64,000 nucleotides of DNA. It comes from Helicobacter himalayensis. GTDB lineage: Bacteria; Campylobacterota; Campylobacteria; Campylobacterales; Helicobacteraceae. The notes under the pieces are model-generated. The model made no database searches. It saw only the letters and a list, made by a program, of their open reading frames with translations, and was not told the origin of the DNA. A program made the position numbers and the translations under genes. The stretch spans positions 744,001 to 808,000 of the forward strand of contig NZ_CP014991.1 in the NCBI RefSeq assembly GCF_001602095.1, in the 5' to 3' direction. This document shows, in pieces, positions 9,621 through 27,472 of the stretch. The number at the start of each line of letters is the position of its first letter. Position 1 is the first letter of the stretch.

Positions 9621-10226
9621 ATGATGATAATTGGTTTGAGGGGCGTTGTGGAGGATTTGCAAGCGACATTTTTGGAGCTTAATGTTGGCGGTGTGATTTA
9701 TGGACTTGGTGTGTCGATAAATACTAGTGCGAAGCTTTCAGAGCAGCGAAATAGCGGGACTGAGGCACTTGTGTATTGCACGCAGATTGTTAGAGAGGAT
9801 TCTCATTTGCTTTTTGGCTTTGCAGATAGGATTGAGCGATTGAGTTTTGAGCGATTGATAAAAATTAATGGTGTGGGGCCAAAAGTTGCGCTTGCGATTT
9901 TAAGCACTTACACGCCGCAGGAATTTGCAGAGATTTTGCAAAATAAAGATGTAGCTGCTTTGCAGAGAGTTCCGGGCATTGGTGCGAAGGGTGCGGGGAA
10001 AATTATGGTTGATTTGGCAGGTTTTTTTGATGGGCTGATTGCACAAAAAGATTCTCCAAATATAGCACACAATGAAACAAAAGAGGCGGTAAATGCTTTA
10101 GAATCTCTAGGCTTTAAAAGCGCGGATATTGCAAGTGTGCTAAAAGCTATGGATACGAAAGATATGCAGGTGGCACAAATCGTCAAGGAGGCGCTTAAAC
10201 TTTTGGGTAAAAATAAAATTAGCTAA
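9621..10226 (+). CDS. ruvA: Holliday junction branch migration protein RuvA
   Basis: RuvA binds four-way DNA junctions as a tetramer and loads the RuvB motor. The 201-residue protein starts with the family signature MIIGLRG. It has an OB fold and then two helix-hairpin-helix motifs (INGVGPKVALAIL near 85 and VPGIGAKGAGKIM near 120). A C-terminal three-helix domain that contacts RuvB begins about residue 150. A strong GGAAGGA ribosome site lies in the 10-base gap after dxs. ATG codons at 9621 and 9624 are both possible starts. No other ruv gene is linked. Confidence 0.94.
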   Translation: MMIIGLRGVVEDLQATFLELNVGGVIYGLGVSINTSAKLSEQRNSGTEALVYCTQIVREDSHLLFGFADRIERLSFERLIKINGVGPKVALAILSTYTPQEFAEILQNKDVAALQRVPGIGAKGAGKIMVDLAGFFDGLIAQKDSPNIAHNETKEAVNALESLGFKSADIASVLKAMDTKDMQVAQIVKEALKLLGKNKIS

Positions 10227-10232
10227 AATTCC

Positions 10233-10261
10233 TTGACAAAGTGGGATTTGTATTATATAAT
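10233..10261 (+). promoter_or_regulatory. Perfect-consensus sigma-70 promoter of the tRNA-tuf-nusG-rpoBC block
   Basis: A TTGACA box (10233-10238) and a TATAAT box (10256-10261) are separated by exactly 17 bases. The predicted start lies near 10268, about 20 bases before the first tRNA. Both hexamers match the bacterial consensus at every position. Helicobacter vegetative promoters normally lack a recognisable -35 box, so this is an exceptionally strong promoter, suited to a tRNA and translation-factor operon. It begins 6 bases after the ruvA stop codon. Confidence 0.9.
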
Positions 10262-10287
10262 TGCGCTTCGCTTTTTTCTTTATATAT

Positions 10288-10363
10288 GCTGGTTTAGCTC
10301 AGTTGGTAGAGCATCTGCCTTGTAAGCAGAGGGTCGGGGGTTCAAGTCCCTTAACCAGCTCCA
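10288..10363 (+). tRNA. tRNA-Thr (anticodon TGT)
   Basis: The acceptor stem GCTGGTT pairs with AACCAGC. The anticodon loop CTTGTAA gives TGT, the T-arm contains GGTTCAAGTCC, and CCA is encoded. It is the first of four tRNAs in the order Thr-Tyr-Gly-Thr, the same order as the tRNAs ahead of tufB in E. coli. Confidence 0.96.
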
Positions 10364-10423
10364 TATTTTCAAACTCTAGCAGTTTTCTGTTTTCAGTGTT
10401 TGACCAGTTTTTTAACTATTTTT

Positions 10424-10508
<85 letters not shown>

Positions 10509-10622
10509 CCTAGATTCCTTAATAAGTCAAAAAGGGATGGTTGAGAGTTTCTTTGTAAAGGCTTCTTTCAAACTTAGGATTTGGTAGTCGAGATAGTTTT
10601 GTTGTTTTCGAAAAATAAAGAT

Positions 10623-10699
10623 GCGGGAATAGCTCAGTTGGCTAGAGCATCAGCCTTCCAAGCTGAGGGTCGCGGGTTCGAGCCCCGTTTCCCGCTCCA
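10623..10699 (+). tRNA. tRNA-Gly (anticodon TCC)
   Basis: The acceptor stem GCGGGAA pairs with TTCCCGC. The anticodon loop CTTCCAA gives TCC, the T-arm contains GGTTCGAGCCC, and CCA is encoded. It lies 114 bases after tRNA-Tyr in the same presumed transcript. Confidence 0.96.
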
Positions 10700-10806
10700 C
10701 TAACTGGGAGCTGATTCTTCAATTTGAAAAGTCTGAAGTGAGGACGTGTGTTTAGCAGATTATCACAAGGCTTTAATCATAGAATCTACCCATTTTCAAA
10801 ATATAA

Positions 10807-10881
10807 GCCCATATAGCTCAGTGGCAGAGCACTTCCTTGGTAAGGAAGAGGTCGGCGGTTCAATCCCGCTTATGGGCTCCA
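10807..10881 (+). tRNA. tRNA-Thr (anticodon GGT)
   Basis: The acceptor stem GCCCATA pairs with TATGGGC. The anticodon loop CTTGGTA gives GGT, the T-arm contains GGTTCAATCCC, and CCA is encoded. It is the last tRNA before tuf and complements the TGT-anticodon tRNA-Thr upstream in reading ACN codons. Confidence 0.96.
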
Positions 10882-10957
10882 GTTTTTCTAAGAGCATAGA
10901 ATCTTAGGCTTTAATTTTAAGATTTTGTGCAAATAAACCAAACAAGAGGAGAAAATT

Positions 10958-12157
10958 ATGGCAAAAGAGAAATTTAACAGAAGCAAGCCACATGTGAATG
11001 TGGGAACTATTGGGCACGTCGATCATGGTAAAACGACTTTGAGTGCCGCGATTTCTGCTGTATTGGCTACAAAAGGTCTTGCAGAGCTCAAAGATTACGA
11101 CAATATCGATAATGCACCAGAAGAGAAAGAAAGAGGTATTACAATCGCGACTTCTCACATTGAGTATGAGACAGAAAATCGCCACTATGCACATGTGGAT
11201 TGCCCCGGACACGCTGACTATGTAAAAAATATGATTACAGGTGCGGCTCAAATGGACGGCGCAATTCTTGTTGTTTCCGCAGCTGATGGTCCTATGCCAC
11301 AAACTCGCGAGCATATCTTGCTTTCGCGTCAAGTAGGTGTGCCTTATATCGTGGTATTTTTAAATAAACAAGATATGGTTGATGATGCAGAATTATTAGA
11401 GCTTGTAGAAATGGAAGTGCGCGATATGTTAAGTCAATATGAATTCCCCGGCGATACTACACCAATTGTGGCTGGTTCTGCGCTAAAAGCACTTGAAGAA
11501 GCTAAAGCTGGTAATGTTGGCGAGTGGGGTGAGAAGATTCTTAAACTTATGGAAGAAGTAGATAGATATATTCCAACACCACAGCGCGATACTGAAAAAA
11601 CTTTCCTTATGCCGGTTGAGGATGTGTTCTCAATTGCAGGACGCGGAACTGTGGTAACAGGAAGAATTGAGCGCGGTGTAGTAAAAGTAGGTGATGAAGT
11701 GGAAATCGTGGGAATCCGCGACACACAAAAAACAACAGTCACAGGCGTTGAAATGTTCAGAAAAGAGCTTGATAAAGGTGAGGCTGGTGATAATGTTGGT
11801 ATTCTTTTGCGCGGAACAAAGAAAGAAGAAGTAGAGCGCGGTATGGTGCTTTGCAAACCCGGCTCAATTACACCACACAAAAAGTTTGAAGGTGAGATCT
11901 ATGTGCTTTCAAAAGATGAAGGCGGACGCCATACACCATTCTTTAATGGATATCGCCCACAATTCTATGTACGCACAACAGATGTCACAGGTTCAATCGA
12001 GCTTCCAAGCGGTGTAGAAATGGTTATGCCCGGCGATAACATTAAAATCACAGTTACACTTATCAATCCAATTGCGCTTGAAGAAGGCACACGCTTTGCG
12101 ATCCGCGAGGGTGGCAGAACAGTTGGTGCTGGCGTGGTAACAAAAATCATCGAGTAG
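10958..12157 (+). CDS. tuf: Elongation factor Tu
   Basis: EF-Tu delivers aminoacyl-tRNA to the ribosome as a GTP complex. The 399-residue protein has all GTPase motifs: P-loop [10 protein letters not shown] (19-28), the switch I segment with [13 protein letters not shown] (about 81) and NKQD (about 136). The two beta-barrel domains follow. An AGAGGAG ribosome site lies just before ATG. It follows four tRNAs and precedes rpmG, matching the E. coli tufB-type arrangement. It is the only tuf copy in this window, and none accompanies fusA downstream. Confidence 0.98.
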   Translation: MAKEKFNRSKPHVNVGTIGHVDHGKTTLSAAISAVLATKGLAELKDYDNIDNAPEEKERGITIATSHIEYETENRHYAHVDCPGHADYVKNMITGAAQMDGAILVVSAADGPMPQTREHILLSRQVGVPYIVVFLNKQDMVDDAELLELVEMEVRDMLSQYEFPGDTTPIVAGSALKALEEAKAGNVGEWGEKILKLMEEVDRYIPTPQRDTEKTFLMPVEDVFSIAGRGTVVTGRIERGVVKVGDEVEIVGIRDTQKTTVTGVEMFRKELDKGEAGDNVGILLRGTKKEEVERGMVLCKPGSITPHKKFEGEIYVLSKDEGGRHTPFFNGYRPQFYVRTTDVTGSIELPSGVEMVMPGDNIKITVTLINPIALEEGTRFAIREGGRTVGAGVVTKIIE

Positions 12158-12164
12158 GTAACCT

Positions 12165-12335
12165 ATGGCTAAGGGAAATGTAGTAAAAATAGGACTTAAA
12201 TGTTCAGAATGTGGAGATATTAACTACTCCACAACAAAGAATGCCAAAACAAATACGGAAAAACTGGAGCTCAAGAAGTTTTCTCCTAGATTGAATAAAC
12301 ACACGATTCATAAGGAAGTAAAGCTTAAAAGCTAG
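12165..12335 (+). CDS. rpmG: 50S ribosomal protein L33
   Basis: This 56-codon gene begins 7 bases after the tuf stop. The translation begins [18 protein letters not shown]. It continues with an [10 protein letters not shown] segment and a basic C-terminus ([11 protein letters not shown]), as in zinc-type L33. Only the first CxxC pair (CSEC) is obvious and the second pair is absent, so zinc binding is uncertain. The stop codon is embedded in the left arm of a 10-bp hairpin (12328-12351) that lies directly before tRNA-Trp. Confidence 0.93.
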   Translation: MAKGNVVKIGLKCSECGDINYSTTKNAKTNTEKLELKKFSPRLNKHTIHKEVKLKS

Positions 12336-12351
12336 GGAATCCCCTAGCTTT
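12328..12351 (+). other. 10-bp hairpin between rpmG and tRNA-Trp
   Basis: The arms AAAGCTAGGG and CCCTAGCTTT pair perfectly around a four-base loop. The hairpin includes the rpmG stop codon and ends 2 bases before the tRNA. No T-run of terminator length follows, so it is more likely an RNA-processing or stability element than a terminator. Confidence 0.6.
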
Positions 12352-12353
12352 AT

Positions 12354-12429
12354 AGGTCAGTAGCTCTAATGGTAGAGCGTCGGTCTCCAAAACCGAATGT
12401 TGGGGGTTCGAGTCCCTCCTGGCCTGCCA
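12354..12429 (+). tRNA. tRNA-Trp (anticodon CCA)
   Basis: The acceptor stem AGGTCAG pairs with CTGGCCT (one G-T pair). The anticodon loop CTCCAAA gives CCA and the T-arm contains GGTTCGAGTCC. The terminal CCA is encoded. Its place between rpmG and secE is common in bacteria. Confidence 0.96.
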
Positions 12430-12463
12430 GTGCTTTAAGCAAAATAAAATAAAAGAGACAAAG

Positions 12464-12646
12464 ATGAAAAAGTTGATAACTTATTATAGAAGTGCCAGAG
12501 AGGAATTAAGTAAGGTTATATACCCTACAAAGGAGCAGGTTATCAGCGCTTCTATTTCTGTGGTTAGCGTTGTTGTAGTTGTTGCTCTTTTTCTAGCGTT
12601 GGTTGATCTTATTTTATCTGCTTCTATGTCGCGTATTTTATCGTAG
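12464..12646 (+). CDS. secE: Preprotein translocase subunit SecE
   Basis: SecE is the small essential clamp subunit of the SecYEG channel. The 60-residue protein is the short, single-helix type. An amphipathic cytoplasmic helix contains REELSKVIYPTKEQ, including the conserved W/Y-P-T-K/R hinge. One transmembrane segment (about 30-52) follows. Position between tRNA-Trp and nusG is the canonical location. An AAAAGAGA stretch provides the ribosome site. Confidence 0.93.
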   Translation: MKKLITYYRSAREELSKVIYPTKEQVISASISVVSVVVVVALFLALVDLILSASMSRILS

Positions 12647-12672
12647 GTAGTAAATAAAAAGGGAGTAGAGTT

Positions 12673-13191
12673 TTGGAATGGTATGCTATACAGACTTATT
12701 CTGGCAGTGAGCAATCAGTCAAAAGGGCTATTGAGAATCTTATTATCGAAAACAAGATTCAAGATAGATGCGAGCAGATTGTCGTCCCTACGGAAGCTAT
12801 TTTTGAAGACAAAAAAAAGAATATCACACAAAAAAGCTTATATCCGGGTTATGTCTTTATCAAGGTAGATTTGGACACGAAACTTTGGCATATGATTCAG
12901 TCTTTGCCACGAGTTGGGCGTTTTATTGGTGAAAGTAAGAAACCTACACCGCTTGGTGAGGCAGATATTGAAAAGATTCTTGAAAAAATTAAGAATCCAG
13001 CAGAGCCAAGACCTAAGGTATTTTTTGAAAATGGCGAGGTTGTGCGCATTATTGATGGTCCATTCGCAAATTTCACAGGAACGGTTGAAGAATATGACAT
13101 AGAACATCGTAAATTAAAGCTCAATGTCTCGATTTTCAGCAGAAATACAATTGTTGAGATACTCTATTCACAAGTAGAAAAAATAATTTAA
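12673..13191 (+). CDS. nusG: Transcription termination/antitermination factor NusG
   Basis: NusG binds RNA polymerase, suppresses pausing and links it to Rho or the ribosome. The 172-residue protein has the N-terminal NGN domain (EWYAIQTYSGSE start, YPGYVFIKVDLD near 56) and a C-terminal KOW domain (GEVVRIIDGPFANFTG, about 117-132). The start codon is TTG, fixed by the conserved WYAIQTYSG N-terminus and a GGGAG ribosome site. It lies in the classic secE-nusG-rplK order. Confidence 0.96.
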   Translation: MEWYAIQTYSGSEQSVKRAIENLIIENKIQDRCEQIVVPTEAIFEDKKKNITQKSLYPGYVFIKVDLDTKLWHMIQSLPRVGRFIGESKKPTPLGEADIEKILEKIKNPAEPRPKVFFENGEVVRIIDGPFANFTGTVEEYDIEHRKLKLNVSIFSRNTIVEILYSQVEKII

Positions 13192-13203
13192 GGAAGGTGC
13201 ATT

Positions 13204-13629
13204 ATGGGTAAAAAAGTTGTTGGTGAGTTAAAATTACAAATCCCTGCGGGAAAGGCAAATCCTTCACCGCCTGTAGGTCCAGCTCTTGGGCAAAGGGGGG
13301 TTAATATTATGGAATTTTGTAAGGCTTTTAATGAAAAAACAAAAGATATGGGGAATTTCAATATCCCTGTTATCATTACGGTGTATCAAGATAAAAGCTT
13401 TACATTTGTTACAAAAAAGCCTCCTGTAACAGACCTTATTAAAAAGGCTACTAATCTACAAAAAGGTTCGGACAATCCTTTGAAAAACAAGGTTGCTAAA
13501 TTGACCCAAAAGCAATTGCAAGAGATTGCGGAAGCTAAGATGGAAGATCTCAATGCTGTGGATATAGAAGTGGCTAAAAAGATTATCGCAGGAAGCGCTC
13601 GTAGTATGGGCGTAGAAATTGTGGATTAA
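13204..13629 (+). CDS. rplK: 50S ribosomal protein L11
   Basis: L11 forms the base of the GTPase-associated stalk on 23S rRNA. The 141-residue protein has the canonical start [16 protein letters not shown] and the proline-rich linker [15 protein letters not shown]. The C-terminal RNA-binding domain ends in [10 protein letters not shown]. The length is standard. An AAGGAAGG ribosome site precedes the ATG. Confidence 0.98.
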   Translation: MGKKVVGELKLQIPAGKANPSPPVGPALGQRGVNIMEFCKAFNEKTKDMGNFNIPVIITVYQDKSFTFVTKKPPVTDLIKKATNLQKGSDNPLKNKVAKLTQKQLQEIAEAKMEDLNAVDIEVAKKIIAGSARSMGVEIVD

Positions 13630-13660
13630 AACAAGTAGATTCTAAGAATGGAGCGCATAA

Positions 13661-14365
13661 ATGGGAAAAAGATTAACAAAACGACTAAAGAATTTACAGG
13701 ATAAAGTTGACAGTACAAAGATTTATGACATTAATAGCGGTGTAGAGGTAGTGAAATCTCTTGCTTCTGCAAAGTTTGATGAAACCGTGGAAGTGGCTTT
13801 GCGTTTAGGCGTAGATCCACGTCATGCAGATCAAATGATACGCGGTGCGGTGGTGCTTCCTCATGGTACAGGTAAAAAAGTGCGTGTTGCGGTTTTTGCA
13901 AAAGGTGTGAAAGCTGATGAGGCAAAGGCGGCTGGTGCGGATATTGTCGGGGCTGATGATTTAGCTGAAGAGATTAAAAATGGTAATACAAACTTTGATA
14001 TGGTGATTGCTACGCCAGATATGATGGCACTTGTTGGTAAGGTTGGTAGAATCTTAGGACCAAAAGGACTTATGCCAAACCCAAAAACAGGCACGGTGAC
14101 TGCTGATGTAAGTAAAGCCGTAAGCAATGCCAAAAGCGGACAAGTAAATTTCCGCGTTGATAAAAAGGGTATTATTCACGCACCTATTGGAAAAGTAAGC
14201 TTTCAGGGTGAAAAAATCCGTGAAAATATGCTTGAGCTTGTGCGTGCGATTAATCGCTTGAAACCAAATTCCGCAAAAGGTAAATATATCAAAAGTGGGA
14301 CACTATCACTTACGATGAGTCCGGGTGTGAAGTTGGATTCTCAAGAGCTTATGGATACAAAATAA
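13661..14365 (+). CDS. rplA: 50S ribosomal protein L1
   Basis: L1 binds 23S rRNA at the mobile L1 stalk and in many bacteria represses its own rplK-rplA message. The 234-residue protein has the family signature [18 protein letters not shown] near 128-145 and the internal repeat structure of L1. The length is standard. It follows rplK by 31 bases. Confidence 0.98.
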   Translation: MGKRLTKRLKNLQDKVDSTKIYDINSGVEVVKSLASAKFDETVEVALRLGVDPRHADQMIRGAVVLPHGTGKKVRVAVFAKGVKADEAKAAGADIVGADDLAEEIKNGNTNFDMVIATPDMMALVGKVGRILGPKGLMPNPKTGTVTADVSKAVSNAKSGQVNFRVDKKGIIHAPIGKVSFQGEKIRENMLELVRAINRLKPNSAKGKYIKSGTLSLTMSPGVKLDSQELMDTK

Positions 14366-14477
14366 GCTATTTTTTCTTAGCATTTATCTTAGATCGAAGA
14401 TCATCGGGGCTTTTTGTCGTTAGGATATAAGGGCTTAAAAATTACCCTATGTGAGATTTGGTCTGAAAGGAGAGAAA
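14366..14477 (+). promoter_or_regulatory. L10 leader region between rplA and rplJ
   Basis: A 112-base untranslated gap lies between rplA and the true rplJ start. At this place many bacteria carry a structured L10 leader bound by the L10-L7/L12 complex for feedback control. It contains self-complementary stretches around TTAGATCGAAGATCA. I could not fold it reliably, so the call rests on position and length. Confidence 0.4.
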
Positions 14478-14963
14478 ATGACCAAGCAAGAAAAGATTCA
14501 GACTATTGAATGCCTAACTTCTGAGTTTAAAAATGCTTCTTCTATGATTGTGTGCGATTATAGGGGCTTAAGCGTTGCGAAGTTGGAATCTTTACGCGCA
14601 AATGCAAGAAAGAGCAGTATTAAAGTTCAAGTGATTAAAAATACTTTGGCGAATATTGCGATGCAAAACGCAAAGTATCCGCAAGCTGAACTCAAAGGCA
14701 CAAATATCTTTATTTGGGGCGAAGAACAAATTGCTTTAGCAAAAGTAGTTTGCAAATTCGCAGAAAGCAATGAAGCGAACTTTTCTTTGAAATTTGGGTA
14801 TTTTGATGGCAATATTGTACAAAAAGATTATATTGTTTCTGTATCAAAACTCCCAAGCAGAGAAGAGCTTATCGGTATGTTGCTATCTGTTTGGAGCGCA
14901 CCGGCTAGATACTTTGTCACAGGGCTTGATAATTTGCGTAAGCAAAAAGAAGAACAGGTATAA
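14478..14963 (+). CDS. rplJ: 50S ribosomal protein L10
   Basis: L10 anchors the L7/L12 dimers at the ribosomal stalk. The protein from this start is 161 residues, close to the family norm. It begins [17 protein letters not shown] with the conserved [16 protein letters not shown] segment near 27. The open frame extends 27 bases further upstream, but the ATG at 14478 has an AAAGGAGAG site at the right spacing and matches homologues. The C-terminal helix holding L7/L12 ends RKQKEEQV. Confidence 0.95.
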   Translation: MTKQEKIQTIECLTSEFKNASSMIVCDYRGLSVAKLESLRANARKSSIKVQVIKNTLANIAMQNAKYPQAELKGTNIFIWGEEQIALAKVVCKFAESNEANFSLKFGYFDGNIVQKDYIVSVSKLPSREELIGMLLSVWSAPARYFVTGLDNLRKQKEEQV

Positions 14964-15089
14964 GAATATTTTTGTTGTTTAGGGGCATAAGTTTGGCTTT
15001 TTAGATTCTTTTAAGGAAGTTTCTTGAGCCTAGTGAAGAATTTTAGAGTCTATATGGATCTAAGTGAAATATATTACAAGGAGCTTACA

Positions 15090-15467
15090 ATGGCAATTTC
15101 AAAAGAAGAAGTGTTGGAATATATCGGGAATCTTTCTGTGTTGGAGCTTTCAGAGCTTGTAAAAGCGTTTGAAGAAAAATTTGGCGTAAGCGCAGCACCT
15201 ACAATCGTAGCAGGTGCTGGCGGTGGCGCAGCAACAGCTGGTGGCGCAGAAGAAAAAACAGAATTCAATGTGATTCTTGTAGATGCAGGCGCAAACAAGA
15301 TTAATGTAATTAAAGCTGTGCGTGAAATCACAGGACTTGGGCTTAAAGAAGCAAAAGATGCAACTGAAAATACACCAAGCACGCTTAAAGAGGGCGTAAA
15401 TAAAGAAGATGCTGAAAACTTTAAGAAAAAACTTGAAGAAGCAGGCGCAAAAGTAGAAGTAAAATAA
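15090..15467 (+). CDS. rplL: 50S ribosomal protein L7/L12
   Basis: L7/L12 is the multicopy stalk protein that recruits translational GTPases. From the ATG at 15090 the protein is 125 residues. It has an N-terminal dimerisation domain ([16 protein letters not shown]), an alanine/glycine-rich hinge (about 48-60), and the conserved C-terminal domain with [20 protein letters not shown]. The open frame continues 66 bases upstream to 15024. AAGGAG at 15078-15083 and the homologous start favour 15090. Confidence 0.97.
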   Translation: MAISKEEVLEYIGNLSVLELSELVKAFEEKFGVSAAPTIVAGAGGGAATAGGAEEKTEFNVILVDAGANKINVIKAVREITGLGLKEAKDATENTPSTLKEGVNKEDAENFKKKLEEAGAKVEVK

Positions 15468-15483
15468 CCTCGTTTTTAGACCA

Positions 15484-15497
15484 ACCCCTTTTGGGGT
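15484..15497 (+). other. Small hairpin in the rplL-rpoBC gap (possible attenuator or processing site)
   Basis: ACCCC and GGGGT pair around a TTTT loop in the 160-base gap between rplL and rpoBC. Many bacteria have a partial terminator or RNase III site here that lowers polymerase output relative to ribosomal protein. No T-run follows. The functional call is by analogy. Confidence 0.4.
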
Positions 15498-15627
15498 GGC
15501 TATCTTAAAAGTGATAAAGTCCTAAGTTATAAAATTTAGAATACACTTTGCAGAAGTCTTTGTTAAGAAAAAAAAGAGATTTCTTTAGAGTGTTTGCTCT
15601 TAAAATCTACTACACAAGGTTGGATAA

Positions 15628-24291
<8,664 letters not shown>

Positions 24292-24336
24292 GGCGAGTTT
24301 CTAACCTCTCTAAGATTTATAAAAGCTTTTACGAGG

Positions 24337-24342
24337 TATAAT
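24337..24342 (+). promoter_or_regulatory. Putative -10 box for rpsL-rpsG-fusA
   Basis: A perfect TATAAT in the 108-base gap after rpoBC lies 57 bases before rpsL. A -35 consensus is not evident. It would give the str operon its own transcription start in addition to read-through from rpoBC. Confidence 0.55.
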
Positions 24343-24399
24343 CGCGCCATTTTTTACTGCAAAAAACAAAATCTAAAATCTAAAGGAAAGGATTGACCA

Positions 24400-24789
24400 G
24401 TGCCAACTATTAACCAGCTTATTAGAAAAGAAAGGAAGAAGGCAATTAGAAAGACAAAATCTCCTGCATTGCTAGAATGCCCACAAAGAAGGGGTGTTTG
24501 TACACGTGTTTATACTACAACACCTAAGAAGCCGAACTCAGCACTTAGAAAAGTTGCAAAAGTGAAGCTCACTTCAAAATTTGAAGTGATTAGCTATATT
24601 CCGGGTGAGGGGCATAACCTCCAAGAGCACTCAATCGTGCTTGTGCGTGGTGGGCGTGTAAAAGACTTACCGGGTGTGAAGTATCACATTATTCGTGGTG
24701 CACTCGATACTGCGGGTGTGGCGAAGCGAACTGTTTCGCGCAGTAAATATGGTACGAAAAAAGCCAAAGCCGGCACAGATAAAAAATAA
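24400..24789 (+). CDS. rpsL: 30S ribosomal protein S12
   Basis: S12 lies at the decoding centre. The 129-residue protein starts with a GTG codon, fixed by the conserved [12 protein letters not shown]-terminus and an AAAGGAAAGG ribosome site. The streptomycin-relevant loops [11 protein letters not shown] and [12 protein letters not shown] both keep the wild-type lysines. The length is standard. It begins the rpsL-rpsG-fusA group. Confidence 0.98.
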   Translation: MPTINQLIRKERKKAIRKTKSPALLECPQRRGVCTRVYTTTPKKPNSALRKVAKVKLTSKFEVISYIPGEGHNLQEHSIVLVRGGRVKDLPGVKYHIIRGALDTAGVAKRTVSRSKYGTKKAKAGTDKK

Positions 24790-24793
24790 ATAA

Positions 24794-25270
<477 letters not shown>

Positions 25271-25284
25271 GCTTAGGCTTATTG

Positions 25285-25317
25285 TAGAATCCGCGGGTCT
25301 TGTTGTTTGAGATTCTA
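25285..25317. other. Weak inverted repeat in the rpsG-fusA gap
   Basis: TAGAATC and GATTCTA form a 7-bp stem with a 19-base loop in the 95-base gap before fusA. There is no T-run. The arms are the GAATC/GATTC word that recurs throughout the window. Function is unknown and the pairing may be chance. Confidence 0.3.
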
Positions 25318-25365
25318 AAACGGCAGGCTTGCAAGCTCCCAAAAACTATATAACAAGGAATTCCT

Positions 25366-27444
25366 ATGGCAAGAACTACCCCACTTCAGCGTATTAGAAA
25401 TATCGGTATTGCAGCCCACATTGACGCGGGTAAAACGACGACTTCAGAGCGCATTTTGTTTTATACAGGCGTTAGTCATAAAATTGGCGAGGTGCATGAT
25501 GGCGCGGCGACAATGGACTGGATGGAGCAAGAAAAAGAGCGCGGAATTACGATTACTTCTGCGGCGACAACTTGCTTTTGGAAAGATTATCAAATAAACC
25601 TTATTGACACACCCGGACATGTGGATTTTACTATTGAGGTTGAGCGCTCTATGCGTGTGCTTGATGGTGCTGTGGCGGTATTTTGTTCCGTTGGTGGTGT
25701 GCAGCCACAGAGCGAAACCGTTTGGCGACAAGCAAATAAATATGGCGTGCCAAGAATGGTATTTGTCAATAAAATGGATAGAATCGGAGCAAATTTCTAC
25801 AATGTAGAATCTCAAATCAAACAACGTCTCAAAGCCAATCCAGTGCCAATTAACATTCCTATTGGTGCGGAAGAGAATTTCAAGGGCGTAGTTGATTTGG
25901 TGCAAATGAAAGCTATTGTATGGAATGATGAATCTATGGGTGCAAAATACGACATAGAGGAGATTCCAGCAGAGCTTGCAGACAAAGCAGCGGAATATAG
26001 AGAGAAACTTTTAGAATCTGTTGCTGAGCAAGATGAAGCGTTAATGGAAAAATATCTCGGTGGCGAGGAATTAAGCATTGAAGAAATTAAAAAGGGCATC
26101 AAATTAGGTTGCCTCAATATGAGCCTCATTCCAATGCTTTGTGGTTCAAGCTTTAAAAACAAGGGTGTGCAGACTTTGCTTGATGCGGTAGTGGATTTTC
26201 TTCCTGCGCCAACTGAAGTTGCAGAGATTAAGGGAATCAATCCAAAAGATGAAAGTGAGCTAAGTGTAGAATCTAGCGATAATGGCGCATTTGCAGGACT
26301 TGCATTTAAAATTATGACCGATCCATTTGTCGGACAGCTCACTTTCGTGCGTGCTTACCGCGGAAAGCTAGAATCTGGAAGCTATGTGCTAAATTCTACA
26401 AAGGGTAAAAAGGAGCGCGTGGGACGCTTGCTTAAAATGCACTCTAACAAAAGAGAGGATATTAAGGAGATTTATGCGGGTGAAATTTGCGCGTTTGTGG
26501 GATTGAAAGAAACGCTCACAGGTGATACACTTTGCGATGAAAAAGCACCGGTGGTTTTGGAACGTATGGAATTTCCAGAGCCTGTAATCCATATTGCGGT
26601 TGAGCCAAAAACAAAGGCTGACCAAGAAAAAATGTCAATCGCACTCGGTAAGCTCGCAGAAGAGGATCCAAGCTTTAGGGTAAGCACGCAAGAAGAGACG
26701 GGACAAACACTTATTGGTGGTATGGGTGAATTACACCTTGAAATCATCGTAGATAGATTAAAGCGCGAATTTAAAGTGGAAGCAGAAGTCGGACAGCCAC
26801 AAGTGGCATTCCGCGAAACTATCCGCAGCAGTGTCGAGCAAGAATGCAAATATGCTAAGCAATCCGGTGGGCGCGGACAATATGGGCATGTGTTTATTAA
26901 GCTTGAGCCAAAAGAGCCGGGCACTGGATATGAATTTGTGAATGATATTAGCGGTGGTGTGATTCCAAAAGAATACATTCCTGCGGTGGATAAAGGTATC
27001 CAAGAGGCAATGCAAAGCGGTGTGCTAGCGGGTTATCCGGTGGTGGATTTCAAGGTTACGCTTTATGATGGAAGCTATCACGATGTGGATTCTAGTGAAA
27101 TGGCGTTTAAAATCGCCGGCTCAATGGCATTTAAAGATGCGTGTCGCAAAGCAAATGCGGTGTTGCTTGAACCACTTATGAAAGTTGAAGTTGAAGTGCC
27201 AGAAGAATATATGGGCGATGTGATAGGTGACCTTAACCGCAGACGCGGACAGATTAACTCAATGGACGACAGAATGGGGCTTAAAATCGTCAATGCGTTT
27301 GTACCTTTGGCTGAGATGTTTGGCTATTCTACGGATTTGCGCTCTGCTACACAAGGGCGCGGGACTTACACGATGGAATTTGACCATTATGGCGAAGTGC
27401 CAAATAACATTGCTAAGGAGATTATGGAAAAACGTAGTAGCTAG
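25366..27444 (+). CDS. fusA: Elongation factor G
   Basis: EF-G is the GTPase that drives ribosomal translocation and, with RRF, recycling. The 692-residue protein has the P-loop [15 protein letters not shown] (17-31), RGITI (about 61), DTPGHVDF (about 84) and NKMDR (about 138). Domains III-V follow, with [15 protein letters not shown] and [10 protein letters not shown]. Length is standard. An AACAAGGAA ribosome site precedes ATG. The glycosyltransferase island begins 28 bases after its stop with no terminator visible, so read-through is possible. Confidence 0.98.
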   Translation: MARTTPLQRIRNIGIAAHIDAGKTTTSERILFYTGVSHKIGEVHDGAATMDWMEQEKERGITITSAATTCFWKDYQINLIDTPGHVDFTIEVERSMRVLDGAVAVFCSVGGVQPQSETVWRQANKYGVPRMVFVNKMDRIGANFYNVESQIKQRLKANPVPINIPIGAEENFKGVVDLVQMKAIVWNDESMGAKYDIEEIPAELADKAAEYREKLLESVAEQDEALMEKYLGGEELSIEEIKKGIKLGCLNMSLIPMLCGSSFKNKGVQTLLDAVVDFLPAPTEVAEIKGINPKDESELSVESSDNGAFAGLAFKIMTDPFVGQLTFVRAYRGKLESGSYVLNSTKGKKERVGRLLKMHSNKREDIKEIYAGEICAFVGLKETLTGDTLCDEKAPVVLERMEFPEPVIHIAVEPKTKADQEKMSIALGKLAEEDPSFRVSTQEETGQTLIGGMGELHLEIIVDRLKREFKVEAEVGQPQVAFRETIRSSVEQECKYAKQSGGRGQYGHVFIKLEPKEPGTGYEFVNDISGGVIPKEYIPAVDKGIQEAMQSGVLAGYPVVDFKVTLYDGSYHDVDSSEMAFKIAGSMAFKDACRKANAVLLEPLMKVEVEVPEEYMGDVIGDLNRRRGQINSMDDRMGLKIVNAFVPLAEMFGYSTDLRSATQGRGTYTMEFDHYGEVPNNIAKEIMEKRSS

Positions 27445-27472
27445 TTAAGTTGTATTTTTAGAAAATATTGCT

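Noticed and set aside
11434-11880. A serine/threonine-rich minus-strand frame inside tuf
   Set aside because: Its composition is what the complement of conserved tuf codons gives; no independent signal.
24400-24789. Streptomycin-resistance substitutions in rpsL
   Set aside because: Both lysines in TPKKPNS and GGRVKDLPG are the wild-type residues.
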